Positions 18,495-28,617 are shown, counted from the first letter of the stretch. The stretch is DNA of 64,000 nucleotides from Bog-473 sp963783965 (GCA_963783965.1 CAWAPQ010000005.1:257811-321810), one strand, 5' to 3'. Notes: generated by a model not told the origin, from the letters alone. Program-made: numbers and translations.

Positions 18495-20312
18495 ATGACT
18501 GCGGAACAGCAGCTCGAACGATCAGTTCTCGAAGGCAAGGAGCGCGATGAGCTCAGTGCCATCGCTCAGGCCATGTCGCTCAAGACGACGACCCGGACGA
18601 AAAAGGCCGACATCATCGACCAGATTCTCCATGCGACGGGCGTGACCTCCGGGCCGGCGGCCCCCGCCGGCAACGGCGATGGCGAGGCGTCGGGCACCAA
18701 CGGCGCCAAGCCGGCGCGCCGCTCCCGGGCCTCGGCCGCCGCCAGAGGCGCCGCCGAGACGCCGTCCTTCGTGGCCGGCGACGACGCCGGGGGTGACAGC
18801 ACGGCGGAGGCCGCCGACGCCCCTCGGGCGGAAGCCCAGACAGCGACAGCCGCCACGCCCGACACGGCGAGCAACGGGGACTCCGGTCCCGCCGTCTTCG
18901 TCGAGCCGCCCGAGCTGGCCGACGGCGCCGACCCGGCGCCGACCCGGCAGAACGGGCAGCAGGGCCACAGCAACCAGAACAACCAGCCCGGCAACCGCAA
19001 TCAGAACCGGAACAACCAGGGCAACCAGAACAACCAGGGCAACCAGAACCGGAACAGCCAGAGCAACCAGAACGACGGTGACGTCGGCAACCGCCGGAGC
19101 CGCCGGCGCCGGGGTCGTGACCGGCCCGGCCAGGGTGGCGAGCTGCAGGGCGGCGGCCAGGAGCAGCCCTACTCGGGCGAGCTGGTCGAGGTCAGCGGGA
19201 TGCTCGACCTGCGCGACGAGGGTTACGGCTTCCTGCGCTGCGACGGCTACCTCCCCTCGTCCAAGGACGTGTACGTCTCCATCAGCCAGGCCCGCAAGTT
19301 CGCGTTGCGCCGCGGCGACTACATAGAGGGCGCGTGCCGTCCGGCGTCGAACAACGAGAAGTACCCGGCGCTGCTGCGTATCGACAAGGTCTCGGAGATG
19401 GATCCCGACGAGGCGCGCAACCGTCCCCGCTTCGAGGACCTGACCCCGCTGTTCCCGGACTCACAGCTCCACCTCGAGAGGGACGGCGACAAGGACAACC
19501 TGACGGCCCGTATCGTGGACCTGATCTCGCCGATCGGCAAGGGGCAGCGCGGCATGATCGTGTCACCGCCCAAGGCCGGCAAGACGACGGTGATGAAGCA
19601 GATCGCCCACTCCATTGAGGCCAACAATCCCGACGTGCACCTGATGGTGCTGCTCGTCGACGAGCGGCCCGAAGAGGTCACCGACATGCGCCGATCCGTC
19701 AAGGGCGAGGTGATCGCCTCGACGTTCGACCGTCCCGCGGACGAGCACACGCAGGTGGCCGAGCTGGCGATCGAGCGGGCCAAGCGCCTCGTCGAGAAGG
19801 GTCGCGACGTCGTCATCATCCTCGACGGCATCACCCGTCTCGCCCGGGCCTACAACCTGGCCGCCCCGGCCACCGGTCGCATCATGTCCGGCGGTGTCGA
19901 CTCCGGTGCGCTCTATCCGCCCAAGAAGTTCTTCGGCGCGGCGCGCAACGTGGAAGAGGGTGGCTCGCTGACCATTCTGGCCTCGGCCCTGGTGGAGACC
20001 GGCTCGAAGATGGACGAGGTCATCTTCGAGGAGTTCAAGGGCACCGGCAACATGGAGCTGCGGCTCGACCGGCGGCTCTCGGAGCGCCGGCTGTACCCGG
20101 CCATCGACGTCAATGCCAGCTCCACCCGGCACGAGGAGCTCCTCTTCGAGCGGGGCCAGCTGCAGCAGGTCTGGAAGCTGCGCCGGGTCCTCAACGCGCT
20201 GGCCAGTGACGGGAAGGACGCCGCCGGCCTGGAGCTGCTCATGGACAAGATCCGCACGACGGCGAGCAACGACGAGTTCCTCGCCGAGATCGCCAAGGGC
20301 CCCGGCACCTGA
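18495..20312 (+). CDS. rho: Transcription termination factor Rho
   Basis: Rho is the hexameric RNA helicase that ends transcription. ATG 18495 has AGAGGAG (18485–18491) three bases upstream; the TTG at 18480 is less likely. Order of parts in the 605-residue protein: the SAP-like Rho_N helix pair (LSAIAQAMSLK), an acidic/Ala-rich linker, an Asn/Gln-rich stretch (~residues 158–195), an Arg-rich patch (RRSRRRRGRDRPGQ), and the cold-shock-like RNA-binding domain (GYGFLRCDGYLPSSKDVYVS). The ATPase follows, with SPPKAGKTTVMKQ (Walker A, ~residue 356), VLLVDERPEEVTDM and the Q/R-loop regions. The long insertion between the first two domains is typical of actinobacterial Rho. Confidence 0.97.
   Translation: MTAEQQLERSVLEGKERDELSAIAQAMSLKTTTRTKKADIIDQILHATGVTSGPAAPAGNGDGEASGTNGAKPARRSRASAAARGAAETPSFVAGDDAGGDSTAEAADAPRAEAQTATAATPDTASNGDSGPAVFVEPPELADGADPAPTRQNGQQGHSNQNNQPGNRNQNRNNQGNQNNQGNQNRNSQSNQNDGDVGNRRSRRRRGRDRPGQGGELQGGGQEQPYSGELVEVSGMLDLRDEGYGFLRCDGYLPSSKDVYVSISQARKFALRRGDYIEGACRPASNNEKYPALLRIDKVSEMDPDEARNRPRFEDLTPLFPDSQLHLERDGDKDNLTARIVDLISPIGKGQRGMIVSPPKAGKTTVMKQIAHSIEANNPDVHLMVLLVDERPEEVTDMRRSVKGEVIASTFDRPADEHTQVAELAIERAKRLVEKGRDVVIILDGITRLARAYNLAAPATGRIMSGGVDSGALYPPKKFFGAARNVEEGGSLTILASALVETGSKMDEVIFEEFKGTGNMELRLDRRLSERRLYPAIDVNASSTRHEELLFERGQLQQVWKLRRVLNALASDGKDAAGLELLMDKIRTTASNDEFLAEIAKGPGT
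18970..19077 (+). repeat. Asn/Gln-rich low-complexity repeat within rho
   Basis: Imperfect tandem copies of AACCAGGGCAACCAGAAC encode runs such as GNRNQNRNNQGNQNNQGNQ. The tract sits in the disordered insertion of Rho between the N-terminal domain and the RNA-binding domain. Confidence 0.7.
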
Positions 20313-20371
20313 TCGCCGGCGCCCCTCCGACCCCTACACTGAACCGACTCACACCCCACACTGGAGACACC

Positions 20372-20614
20372 ATGAAGACCGACATCCACCCTGAGTACGT
20401 CGAGGCCACGGTCAAGTGCTCGTGCGGGAACACGTTCACCACCCACTCCACCAAGGCCGACCTCCACGTCGAGCTGTGCAACGAGTGCCACCCCTTCTTC
20501 ACCGGCAAGCAGAAGCTGGTCGACTCCGGGGGCCGGGTGGAGCGCTTCCAGCGCCGCTACGGAGAGCGCAAGGGCAAGGCCAAGGCCAAGCCCGCTCCGA
20601 CCGCGCAGGACTGA
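20372..20614 (+). CDS. rpmE: 50S ribosomal protein L31
   Basis: The 80-residue protein matches bL31: MKTDIHPEYVEATVKCSCGN, the second cysteine pair in CNECHPFFTGKQK, then RVERFQRRYG and a basic tail. The four cysteines (CxC and CxxC) mark the zinc-binding form expressed under zinc-replete conditions. GGAG at 20363–20366 precedes the ATG. It sits between rho and prfA as in most actinobacteria. Confidence 0.96.
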   Translation: MKTDIHPEYVEATVKCSCGNTFTTHSTKADLHVELCNECHPFFTGKQKLVDSGGRVERFQRRYGERKGKAKAKPAPTAQD

Positions 20615-20674
20615 CCCGGCCGGGACCGGCGTATTCCGCCGCGTCCCCGCCCCGACGAGGAGCCCCGGACACGC

Positions 20675-21755
20675 ATGTTCGACGACCGGATGGCCGCGCT
20701 CGAGACGGAGTTCGACGCCGTCGAGAAGGAGTTGGCCGACCCGGTCACGCTTTCCGACCCTGACCGCCTCCGTGACCTGTCGCGGCGCCACAAGGAGCTC
20801 GGCGAGATCGTGCGGGCCTGGCACGAGCTCGAGCGCGGCGCGGGGGGACGTCGCCGCCGCCCGCGAGATGCTGACCGACACGTCGGGCGACGATCGCGAG
20901 CTCGTGCGCCAGGAGGTCGACGAGGCCGAGGCGTCCGTGGCATCCCTCGAGGAGCGCATGCAGGCGTTGCTGCTGCCGAAGGATCCGAACGAGGGTCGCA
21001 ACGTGATCATGGAGATCCGGGGAGCGGTCGGCGGCGACGAGGCGAACCTGTTCGCCCGGGTGCTCTACGACATGTACCTGCGCTACGCCGCCACCATGAA
21101 GTGGAAGGTGGAGGTCCTCTCGGAGGACGCGTCGGAGAAGGACGGCATCAACGAGGCCGTGTTCCTCGTGAAGGGCCCCGACGCCTACATCCGCCTGGAG
21201 CACGAGGCGGGAACCCACCGCGTCCAGCGGGTGCCGGTCACGGAGGCGAAGGGGCGGATCCACACCTCCACCGCCACGGTGACCGTGCTGCCCGAGGCCG
21301 CGGACGTCGAGATCGACATCGATCCGAACGACCTCAAAATCGACGTCTACCGATCCACCGGACCGGGCGGCCAGTCCGTCAACACGACCGACTCCGCCGT
21401 GCGCATCACGCACCTGCCCACCGGAACGGTCGTGGCCATGCAGGACGAGAAGAGCCAGATTCAGAACCGCGCCAAGGCCATGGTCGTGTTGCGGGCGCGC
21501 TTGCTGAAGGCCGAACAGGACCGCCAGGCGGCGGAGATCTCGGCCCAGCGACGCGGTCAGGTGGGGGCGGGGAATCGCACCGACAAAATCCGCACCTACA
21601 ACTTCAAGGAGAACCGGGTCACCGACCACCGCATCAACCTGACCCTCTACAAGCTCGACCAGGTCCTGGCCGGCGACCTCAGCGAGCTCACCGACGCCCT
21701 GATGGCGGACAAGCGGGCGCGCCAGCTCGAGGGCGAGGAGGACGGCGGGCTGTGA
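20675..21755 (+). CDS. prfA: Peptide chain release factor 1, with a one-base frameshift near codon 57
   Basis: RF1 recognises UAA/UAG and triggers peptide release. The N-terminus MFDDRMAALETEFDAVEKEL to HELERG is read in one frame. The rest, starting GDVAAAREMLTD, is in the frame +1. It includes the codon-recognition region HRVQRVPVTEAKGRIHTS (P-V-T, RF1 type) and the catalytic GPGGQSVNTTDSAVR. Dropping one G from the six-G run at 20842–20847 joins them perfectly. RF1 is normally essential, so a sequencing indel is more likely than a true mutation. The second fragment alone would begin near 20772. A ribosome site (GAGGAG) precedes ATG 20675, and the stop overlaps prmC (GTGA). Confidence 0.9.
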
Positions 21756-22735
21756 CGGCCCGGGCGGGGGCGACGGGGTCGCCCGGGCGCCCGTCACCGG
21801 CCGCGCCGCCTGATGGTGACCCCGGCGAGGTCGAGGCCGCTGCGCTGGTGGACGAGCTGACGGCGGTGGTGGGTGGAGCGCGTCACGAGGCGCGCTTCAT
21901 CGTCGACGAGGCCCGTGGTGCCGTTCCCGGTGGACCGAGGGCCACGACGGTGCCGGCCGGTGCGGCGGCGGCGGCGCGGGCCATGGCGTCGCGCCGGGCG
22001 GCGGGGGAGCCGCTGCAGTACGTCTTCGGCCACTGGCCCTTCCGCGGTCTCGACCTGTGTGTCGACTCCCGTGTCCTGATTCCGCGTCCGGAGACCGAAC
22101 GCGTCGTCGAGGTGGCTCTGGGCGAGGCCCGGCGCCTGCGCACGCTGGGGCCCGGGAACCTGACGGTGGTCGACGCCGGCACCGGCAGCGGCGCCGTGGC
22201 GCTGGCGCTGGCGAGCGAGCTCGGTCCCGGTGTGGTGGGGCAGGTCTGGGCGACCGACGTGAGCGCGGACGCGCTCGAGGTGGCGACGGCCAACCTGGAG
22301 GCCTGCCGGGCCGCCGGGGACGGCACCGGTGCCCTGCCGGCGGTGACGCTCGTCCGGGGCAGCTGGCTCGACCCGCTGCCCCAGGAGATGCGCGGCCACG
22401 TCGACCTGGTGGTGTCGAACCCGCCCTACGTGGCGCCGGAGGAGTGGGCCGGGCTGGACCCCGAGGTGCAGGCCGAACCCCGCGGGGCCCTGCTGGCCGG
22501 ACCCGGTCGGCAGGGTGCGGCCGGGCTGGCCGACGTGGAGGCCGTGCTCCAGCAGGCCCGCCGTTGGCTCGGCCGGCCCGGTGCCGTGGTCGTCGAGCTG
22601 GCGCCCCACCAGGCGGGCCCGGCTCGGGAGTGGGCCCGGCAACTGGGGTACGACGAGGTGCGGGTCGAGCCGGACCTGACGGGACGGCCCCGCGCGCTGG
22701 TGGCACTGCGCAGCGGCCCGCAGCGGGGACAATAG
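21752..22735 (+). CDS. prmC: Release factor glutamine methyltransferase
   Basis: PrmC N5-methylates the glutamine of the GGQ motif in release factors. The protein (~327 residues) has an N-terminal helical domain (PLQYVFGHWPFRGLDL), RPETERVVEVAL, the SAM-binding VVDAGTGSGAVALALA, and the signature VSNPPYVAPEEW that binds the substrate glutamine. GTG 21752 overlaps the prfA stop. The ~25 N-terminal residues (PGRPSPAAPPDG) are a low-complexity extension. Adjacency to prfA is the classical arrangement. Confidence 0.93.
   Translation: MTARAGATGSPGRPSPAAPPDGDPGEVEAAALVDELTAVVGGARHEARFIVDEARGAVPGGPRATTVPAGAAAAARAMASRRAAGEPLQYVFGHWPFRGLDLCVDSRVLIPRPETERVVEVALGEARRLRTLGPGNLTVVDAGTGSGAVALALASELGPGVVGQVWATDVSADALEVATANLEACRAAGDGTGALPAVTLVRGSWLDPLPQEMRGHVDLVVSNPPYVAPEEWAGLDPEVQAEPRGALLAGPGRQGAAGLADVEAVLQQARRWLGRPGAVVVELAPHQAGPAREWARQLGYDEVRVEPDLTGRPRALVALRSGPQRGQ
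22728..22733 (+). promoter_or_regulatory. Candidate -10 box for leaderless tsaC-like gene
   Basis: GACAAT ends 6 nt before the ATG at 22740, inside the end of prmC. No ribosome-binding site is seen. Confidence 0.35.
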
Positions 22736-22739
22736 GGAC

Positions 22740-23471
22740 ATGGACGCCGTCGCACTGTCGGACGAACCCCGACCGCCGCTGGTCGGGGCGGGGGCGGCCG
22801 CGGTGATGGACGCGTTGCGGGCCGGGGGCATCATTGCCGTCCCCAACGTGGGCGGCTACAGCCTGGCCGTGCGGGCCGGCTCCGTCGAGGAGGAGGCCCG
22901 GCTGGTCGAGCTGGCGGCCGACCCGGACGGGCCCCACTACGCGGTGGGGCAGATCGACGATGTGCGCGCGCTGACGTCGGGGTGGACCGACGAGCTCGGG
23001 ACGCTGCTCCAACGCTGCTGGCCGGGGCCGGTCGAGGTCTTCCTTCCGTGGGCCGCATCCGCCGGCGGCCCCGTCGGCCAGGCCCAGGACGAGGGCGGGC
23101 CCGCCGCGCCCGTCCTGTTGCGCACAGTCGGAGACGAGGGTGGGCCCGAGTCCGGCGCCTGGGCGGTCGTGGTCGGCATGCCCGACGGGCGTGCGCTGCG
23201 GCGCCTGTGCCGCGAGGTGGGCCCGTGGCGGATTGTGCCGCTTCGCTTCACGGAGGCGGAGGAGGTGGCACACGCCTTTCGCGCCGACGACGTGGCGCTG
23301 GTGGTCGACGGTGGCCGGCGCGACGGGCCCCTCCCGACGGTGGTCGACGCCACCGTGACGCCCATCCGCGTCCTGCGCGAGGGCGCGTTGCCGTCGTCGT
23401 TCATAGAGGGGACGATGTTGATGAGCACGCGGCGCAAGCTCTTCTCGCGCAAGAAGCCCACCGCCGGCTGA
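22740..23471 (+). CDS. Divergent Sua5/YrdC/TsaC-like protein
   Basis: Position after prmC and the opening AVMDALRAGGIIAVPNVGGY point to the TsaC family, which makes threonylcarbamoyl-AMP for tRNA t6A. Overall length (243 residues) and the WPGPVEVFLP segment fit. The catalytic residues do not: the usual P-T-E-T-x-Y-G-L reads PNVGGYSL, the K-x-R motif is missing (PDGPHYAVG), and no S-x-N loop follows. The C-terminus ends in a basic STRRKLFSRKKP tail. I take it as a family member that has lost its ATP/threonine site and is perhaps non-enzymatic. The organism should carry a working TsaC elsewhere. Confidence 0.6.
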   Translation: MDAVALSDEPRPPLVGAGAAAVMDALRAGGIIAVPNVGGYSLAVRAGSVEEEARLVELAADPDGPHYAVGQIDDVRALTSGWTDELGTLLQRCWPGPVEVFLPWAASAGGPVGQAQDEGGPAAPVLLRTVGDEGGPESGAWAVVVGMPDGRALRRLCREVGPWRIVPLRFTEAEEVAHAFRADDVALVVDGGRRDGPLPTVVDATVTPIRVLREGALPSSFIEGTMLMSTRRKLFSRKKPTAG

Positions 23472-23480
23472 TCCGGCGCC

Positions 23481-24533
23481 TCAGGGCGCGGCGTCCACCC
23501 GCTCGACGGCCGGCAGCGTGCTCACCGAGCGCCGCGCCTCCCAGTGGCTGCGCCGCCCGAGCGCGGCGAAGTGCGGCGGCCGGTCGGTCAGCGCGTAGGT
23601 GGCCAGCCACAGTCGCTTGAGGTGCCGCTTGTAGCCGTGCGCCACATCGTCCTCGTAGGCCGTGCGGCCGTGGAGCACGTGGTAGTTGTTGATGAATTGC
23701 ATCTCGCCCGGCTGCAGGTCCATGTAGACGTTGAAGTCCGGCTCGTTCGCCAGCGCGGAGGCCGCGGCAATCGCCTCCCGGGCCAGCGGGCTGAGCCGGG
23801 GTGCCTCGGGGTGACGTTGGGACGCCAGGATGTACTGGGGGATGAAGCGCACGAAGAGACGCCCGGCGTGCTCGGTGAAGGCCGGCACCGAGTAGAAGGC
23901 CGGTGCGCCGTCGGCCTGCTCGCCCCGCGTGTCGTAGGGCATCGGCTCGTACAGCGCCGCCGCCAGGTCCGGTCGGGTGCGGACCAGCTGGTTGTGGATC
24001 GCCACCGCGTTGGCCACACAGGAGAGGCCGCCGCGCCGCGCCGTGCGGAGGCAGAGGAGGCCCACCAGGTCGGACCCGTCGGTGTGGTAGTCGAGCGCGA
24101 TGCCGCCCAGCTCGTTGCCGCGCACCGTCGGATCGTCGATCGTCTTGCCCTGATCGGTGACGTCGCCGAGGACGTGGCCGTGCTGGTTCTGGGCCCAGGG
24201 CTCGCCGAGGTGCAGGCCGATGCCCCAGTAGAGCAGCGTGAGGTCGTCGTCTCCGTAACGCGTGGTGTCGAGCGCGGCGATGCGCGCGAAGCCGCGTCCG
24301 TCCAGGAGCGTGTCCACGACCGCGTCGAGCTTGGCCGCCAGGTGCTGGAGCGGGAAGTCCTCGCGCGCGAGCTCCAAGGGGTCCGCGCTCTTCCGCTTGG
24401 CCACCGCCAGGGCGGCATGGAGCTCGGCGTGGTCGGCCGCGCTCAGGCGCAGGGTCCAGTCCGCCGGATCGGCGATGTCGGCGGCCCGCCACTCGGCGGC
24501 GGGCTCCAGCTCGTGCAGTGCGCTGGCTGTCAT
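23481..24533 (-). CDS. TauD/TfdA-type Fe(II)/2-oxoglutarate dioxygenase
   Basis: The 350-residue protein begins at ATG 24533, with GAGGAGAGGAG just upstream. The facial triad is visible: H and D in LDYHTDGSD, and the distal His in NNYHVLHGRTAYEDD with the following Arg for 2-oxoglutarate. Other family parts are TLLYWGIGLHLGEPWAQNQ and LQPGEMQFINN. Members oxidise taurine, chlorophenoxyacetates, betaines or other small acids; nothing here fixes the substrate. It lies 40 bp after the amidohydrolase gene on the same strand and is probably the last gene of that operon. Confidence 0.88.
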   Translation of the reverse strand: MTASALHELEPAAEWRAADIADPADWTLRLSAADHAELHAALAVAKRKSADPLELAREDFPLQHLAAKLDAVVDTLLDGRGFARIAALDTTRYGDDDLTLLYWGIGLHLGEPWAQNQHGHVLGDVTDQGKTIDDPTVRGNELGGIALDYHTDGSDLVGLLCLRTARRGGLSCVANAVAIHNQLVRTRPDLAAALYEPMPYDTRGEQADGAPAFYSVPAFTEHAGRLFVRFIPQYILASQRHPEAPRLSPLAREAIAAASALANEPDFNVYMDLQPGEMQFINNYHVLHGRTAYEDDVAHGYKRHLKRLWLATYALTDRPPHFAALGRRSHWEARRSVSTLPAVERVDAAP

Positions 24534-24573
24534 GTCGGCTCCTCTCCTCGTCGGGGTGTCCGGTCGATGCGCC

Positions 24574-26325
<1,752 letters not shown>

Positions 26326-26357
26326 GTCCTGCCCCCACCCTCCCGGCGAGCCGGGAT

Positions 26358-26377
26358 TAGTTAGATCAGTCGAACTA
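26358..26377. promoter_or_regulatory. MarR-type operator (20-bp palindrome)
   Basis: TAGTTAGATCAGTCGAACTA is an imperfect inverted repeat of the form TAGTTnGAnnnnTCnAACTA. Size and AT-rich arms fit a MarR dimer site. It overlaps the -10 box and start region of the amidohydrolase promoter, as expected for a repressor. The MarR gene ends 57 bp away. Confidence 0.65.
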
Positions 26378-26402
26378 TATGCCGGATGCGATGCCCTGGC
26401 AA
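26374..26402 (-). promoter_or_regulatory. Sigma-70-type promoter of the amidohydrolase–dioxygenase operon
   Basis: On the minus strand TTGCCA (26402–26397) and TATAGT (26379–26374) are spaced by exactly 17 bp, a near-consensus promoter. The -10 box lies inside the palindrome at 26358–26377. Confidence 0.7.
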
Positions 26403-26433
26403 GACCCGAGCCCGGGCTGCCCGTCGTCCCCGA

Positions 26434-26943
26434 TCATGGCTCCGCCCCGAAGACCGAGCCCAGGCGCTCCTCGCGGGTCTCGGCCAGCGCCGCCGCCAGC
26501 TCGCGCAGGAATCCCCGCACGGCGACGCGGTCCATGCCGGGCAGCAGCTCCTCCATCCGACCCGCCAGCTCCTGCTCGAAGCGGGCGAGCCGGGCGCGCC
26601 CTGCCGTCGTGAGCTCCACCCGGGTCACCCGCCCGTCGTCCGTCTCGTCGACGGCGTCGGCCACCCAGCCCTGCTGGCGCAGGCTGGTGATCATGGCGGA
26701 GACCGTCGGTTTGGTGACGGCGTTGGCCGCGGCGAGCTCGCCGGCACGGCGGGACCCGCCCAACAGGTACAGGAGCGTGCGGTACTGCGCCATGCTGAGG
26801 TCACCCCGCCGCGCCACCTGTTCGAACTCGCGGTACATCGAGACGACGAAGCGCACGCCCGGCACCCGTTCGTCCGGTGGGGAGGCCATGCGCTGCACCA
26901 TAGGTTCGCCGCGCCGGGCCGTCGCGCGCCGGGTCCGGGTCAA
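26434..26943 (-). CDS. MarR family transcriptional regulator
   Basis: The protein is 169 residues if started at ATG 26943, or about 155 if started at the internal ATG (MVQRMASPP). The winged-helix domain is clear: YRTLLYLLGGSRRAGELAAA, recognition helix VTKPTVSAMITSLRQQGWV, wing DETDDGRVTRVELTTAGRA, then the C-terminal dimerisation helix. The longer start overlaps the thiolase stop by 4 bp. MarR proteins are usually repressors released by an aromatic or lipophilic ligand. The palindrome between this gene and the amidohydrolase is its likely site. Confidence 0.9.
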   Translation of the reverse strand: MTRTRRATARRGEPMVQRMASPPDERVPGVRFVVSMYREFEQVARRGDLSMAQYRTLLYLLGGSRRAGELAAANAVTKPTVSAMITSLRQQGWVADAVDETDDGRVTRVELTTAGRARLARFEQELAGRMEELLPGMDRVAVRGFLRELAAALAETREERLGSVFGAEP

Positions 26944-28505
26944 CCCGCCAGGGTCAGGGTGCCGTCACGCGCCAGGTCGCCCCGGCGGCCGATGCCCTCC
27001 TCGGCGCACAGGAGCGCCAGCGCATCGGGATCGGACAGGTTGCCCCAGGCCCGGCTGCCGTCGCCGGTGCGGCAGGCCACAATGCCGCGTTCGGCCGTGC
27101 CGTCGCGGTCGAAGGTCACGGTGTAGGTCTCGACGCGGACCGCGCCGCTGGCCTCCGGAGCGACGGCGCAGCGCGGCAGCGCGTCGACGGCGGGCTGCAC
27201 GTCCCGCCAGGCGAACGGCCGGGCCCCGCCGTGCTCGGGCGGGCGCGACGCGTACACCCCCAGGGAATGCTTGGTGGCGTACCACCCCAGGCCGCTGACG
27301 AGTGCCGCGCTGCCCGGGGCGCGGCGCAGCGCGCCGACGGCCTGGGCGATGCCGTGCGAGGTGTAGTTGTTGCCGGGCCCCCCGCCGAAGGTGAGCCCGC
27401 CGGTCAGGGTCAGGGGGCGGCCGGGGTCGTCGGGGGCGAGGCCGAGCTCGGCCGCCGCCATCTGGACCACGACGGGGAAGCACGAGTACAGATCGACGAA
27501 GGCGATGTCGTCGATCCCCAGTCCGGCCTGCTCGAGGGCCGCGCCACCGGCGAGGCGGATGGCCGGGGAGCGGTGCAGCTCGGGTCGCTCGGAAATGAAC
27601 CAGTGATCGTTTGCGTCCGCGCCGGCCAGGGGGAACACCCAGCGCTCCTCGGGGACGCCGGCGGCGCGCGCCGCGGCGACCGAGCACACGATGAACCCCG
27701 CGCCCTGGTCGACCTGCATGTTGGCCGTGCAGAGCTTCGGGTAGGGGAACGACACCATGCGGTTGGCCGGCCCGGGGGTGATGATCTCCTCCGGGGTGCG
27801 GGCGGCGCGGATCCACGCGTGGGGGTTGCCCGCCGCCACCTCGCTGAAGCGCGACCACAGGGCGCCGATGCGGGCGCGGTGCTCCGGCAGGGTCCAACCG
27901 TTGGCGCCGCGCAGCGCGTTCTCGAACAAGGGGTAGGCGTGAATCGGCAGGACGACGCCGCGCTGCATCTCGAGCTCGGTGGCGCCGGCCTTCTCGACGC
28001 CGAAGAGCGCGGCGGGCGGTGTGCCCTCCGGCTGGGTGGCCCAGGCCAACCAGGGCCGGGCCGGGTCACGACGCGCCAGGGCGCGGGCGTACATCGCCTC
28101 GGCCCCGGTGACCAGCACGACCTCGCGCTCGCCCCGGCTGATGGCGAGACAGGCATGGTGCATGAGGGCCTGGGGGTTGTTGCCCCCGATGGAGGAGACC
28201 ATCAGCTCGGCCGGCTCGTCCCCCTCGGCGAAGCCGAGACGCGCCGCCACCAGGCGGGCCGGATTCGGGGTGGACCAGCCCAGCGAGGCCACGACCCGGA
28301 TGCTGTCGGCGCGCCCGATCAGGGTCCGTCCGGCCGGGGCCGCCCCGCCAGCCGCCGCGCCGTCACAGTCCTCCGCCGCGGCGAGCAGCGCCGCCGTCAT
28401 GAGGTCCAGCGGCTCGGGCCTGGCGGTGGGGTCCAAGCCGGCGTCCGCCGGGGTGGCCACCTGGCCCACGCCCACCACCACCGGGGTCCGCGGGTCGAGC
28501 GCCAT
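26940..28505 (-). CDS. Thiolase-fold acetyl-CoA acetyltransferase-like protein
   Basis: The 521-residue protein starts MALDPRTPVVVGVGQVAT, with the thiolase core (SIGGNNPQALMHHACLAISR, VVLVTGAEAMYARALAR) and a C-terminal part with DIAFVDLYSCFPVVVQMAA and the GLTFGGGPGNNYTSHGIAQ motif. At the position of the nucleophilic Cys the N-terminal core reads SSIGGNNPQ, without a cysteine, as in thiolase-like proteins of steroid and lipid catabolism and SCP2-type relatives. Claisen activity is therefore uncertain. It is 108 bp from the divergent glyA and is followed by marR with a 4-bp overlap. A TACGCT lies 9 nt before its ATG. Confidence 0.8.
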   Translation of the reverse strand: MALDPRTPVVVGVGQVATPADAGLDPTARPEPLDLMTAALLAAAEDCDGAAAGGAAPAGRTLIGRADSIRVVASLGWSTPNPARLVAARLGFAEGDEPAELMVSSIGGNNPQALMHHACLAISRGEREVVLVTGAEAMYARALARRDPARPWLAWATQPEGTPPAALFGVEKAGATELEMQRGVVLPIHAYPLFENALRGANGWTLPEHRARIGALWSRFSEVAAGNPHAWIRAARTPEEIITPGPANRMVSFPYPKLCTANMQVDQGAGFIVCSVAAARAAGVPEERWVFPLAGADANDHWFISERPELHRSPAIRLAGGAALEQAGLGIDDIAFVDLYSCFPVVVQMAAAELGLAPDDPGRPLTLTGGLTFGGGPGNNYTSHGIAQAVGALRRAPGSAALVSGLGWYATKHSLGVYASRPPEHGGARPFAWRDVQPAVDALPRCAVAPEASGAVRVETYTVTFDRDGTAERGIVACRTGDGSRAWGNLSDPDALALLCAEEGIGRRGDLARDGTLTLAG

Positions 28506-28555
28506 GGACCGGGGAGCGTACCGGCTGACGCCCCTGGGCCTCCCCGGTGCCCCGG

Positions 28556-28561
28556 TACACT
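28556..28561 (+). promoter_or_regulatory. Candidate -10 box upstream of glyA
   Basis: TACACT ends 8 nt before an ATG at 28570, which opens a 15-codon reading frame leading into glyA. The spacing is that of the leaderless promoters seen at other genes here. No clear -35 box. Confidence 0.4.
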
Positions 28562-28569
28562 CGATCCCC

Positions 28570-28617
28570 ATGCGTGCCGCCGCCGGCCTCCGTGGCGCCG
28601 GGGAAGGGATTTCATGA
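28570..28617 (+). CDS. Possible 15-residue leader peptide of glyA
   Basis: From ATG 28570 the frame reads MRAAAGLRGAGEGIS and ends with a TGA at 28615–28617 that overlaps the glyA ATG (ATGA). The peptide would be translated from a leaderless mRNA and would bring ribosomes onto the glyA start; the glyA ribosome site (GGGGAAGGG) lies inside it. Four glycines and a final serine are suggestive for a serine/glycine enzyme, but such codons are common in this GC-rich DNA. Not proven to be expressed. Confidence 0.3.
   Translation: MRAAAGLRGAGEGIS

Noticed and set aside
20675..22735. A single 686-codon gene covering prfA and prmC
   Set aside because: Its middle part (rich in GRR/GGR) is an out-of-frame reading of prfA after the G-run indel; only the two ends are real, in different genes.
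27231..28613. A long N-terminal extension of glyA
   Set aside because: It is antisense to the thiolase-like gene, and glyA has a good ATG with a ribosome site at 28614.
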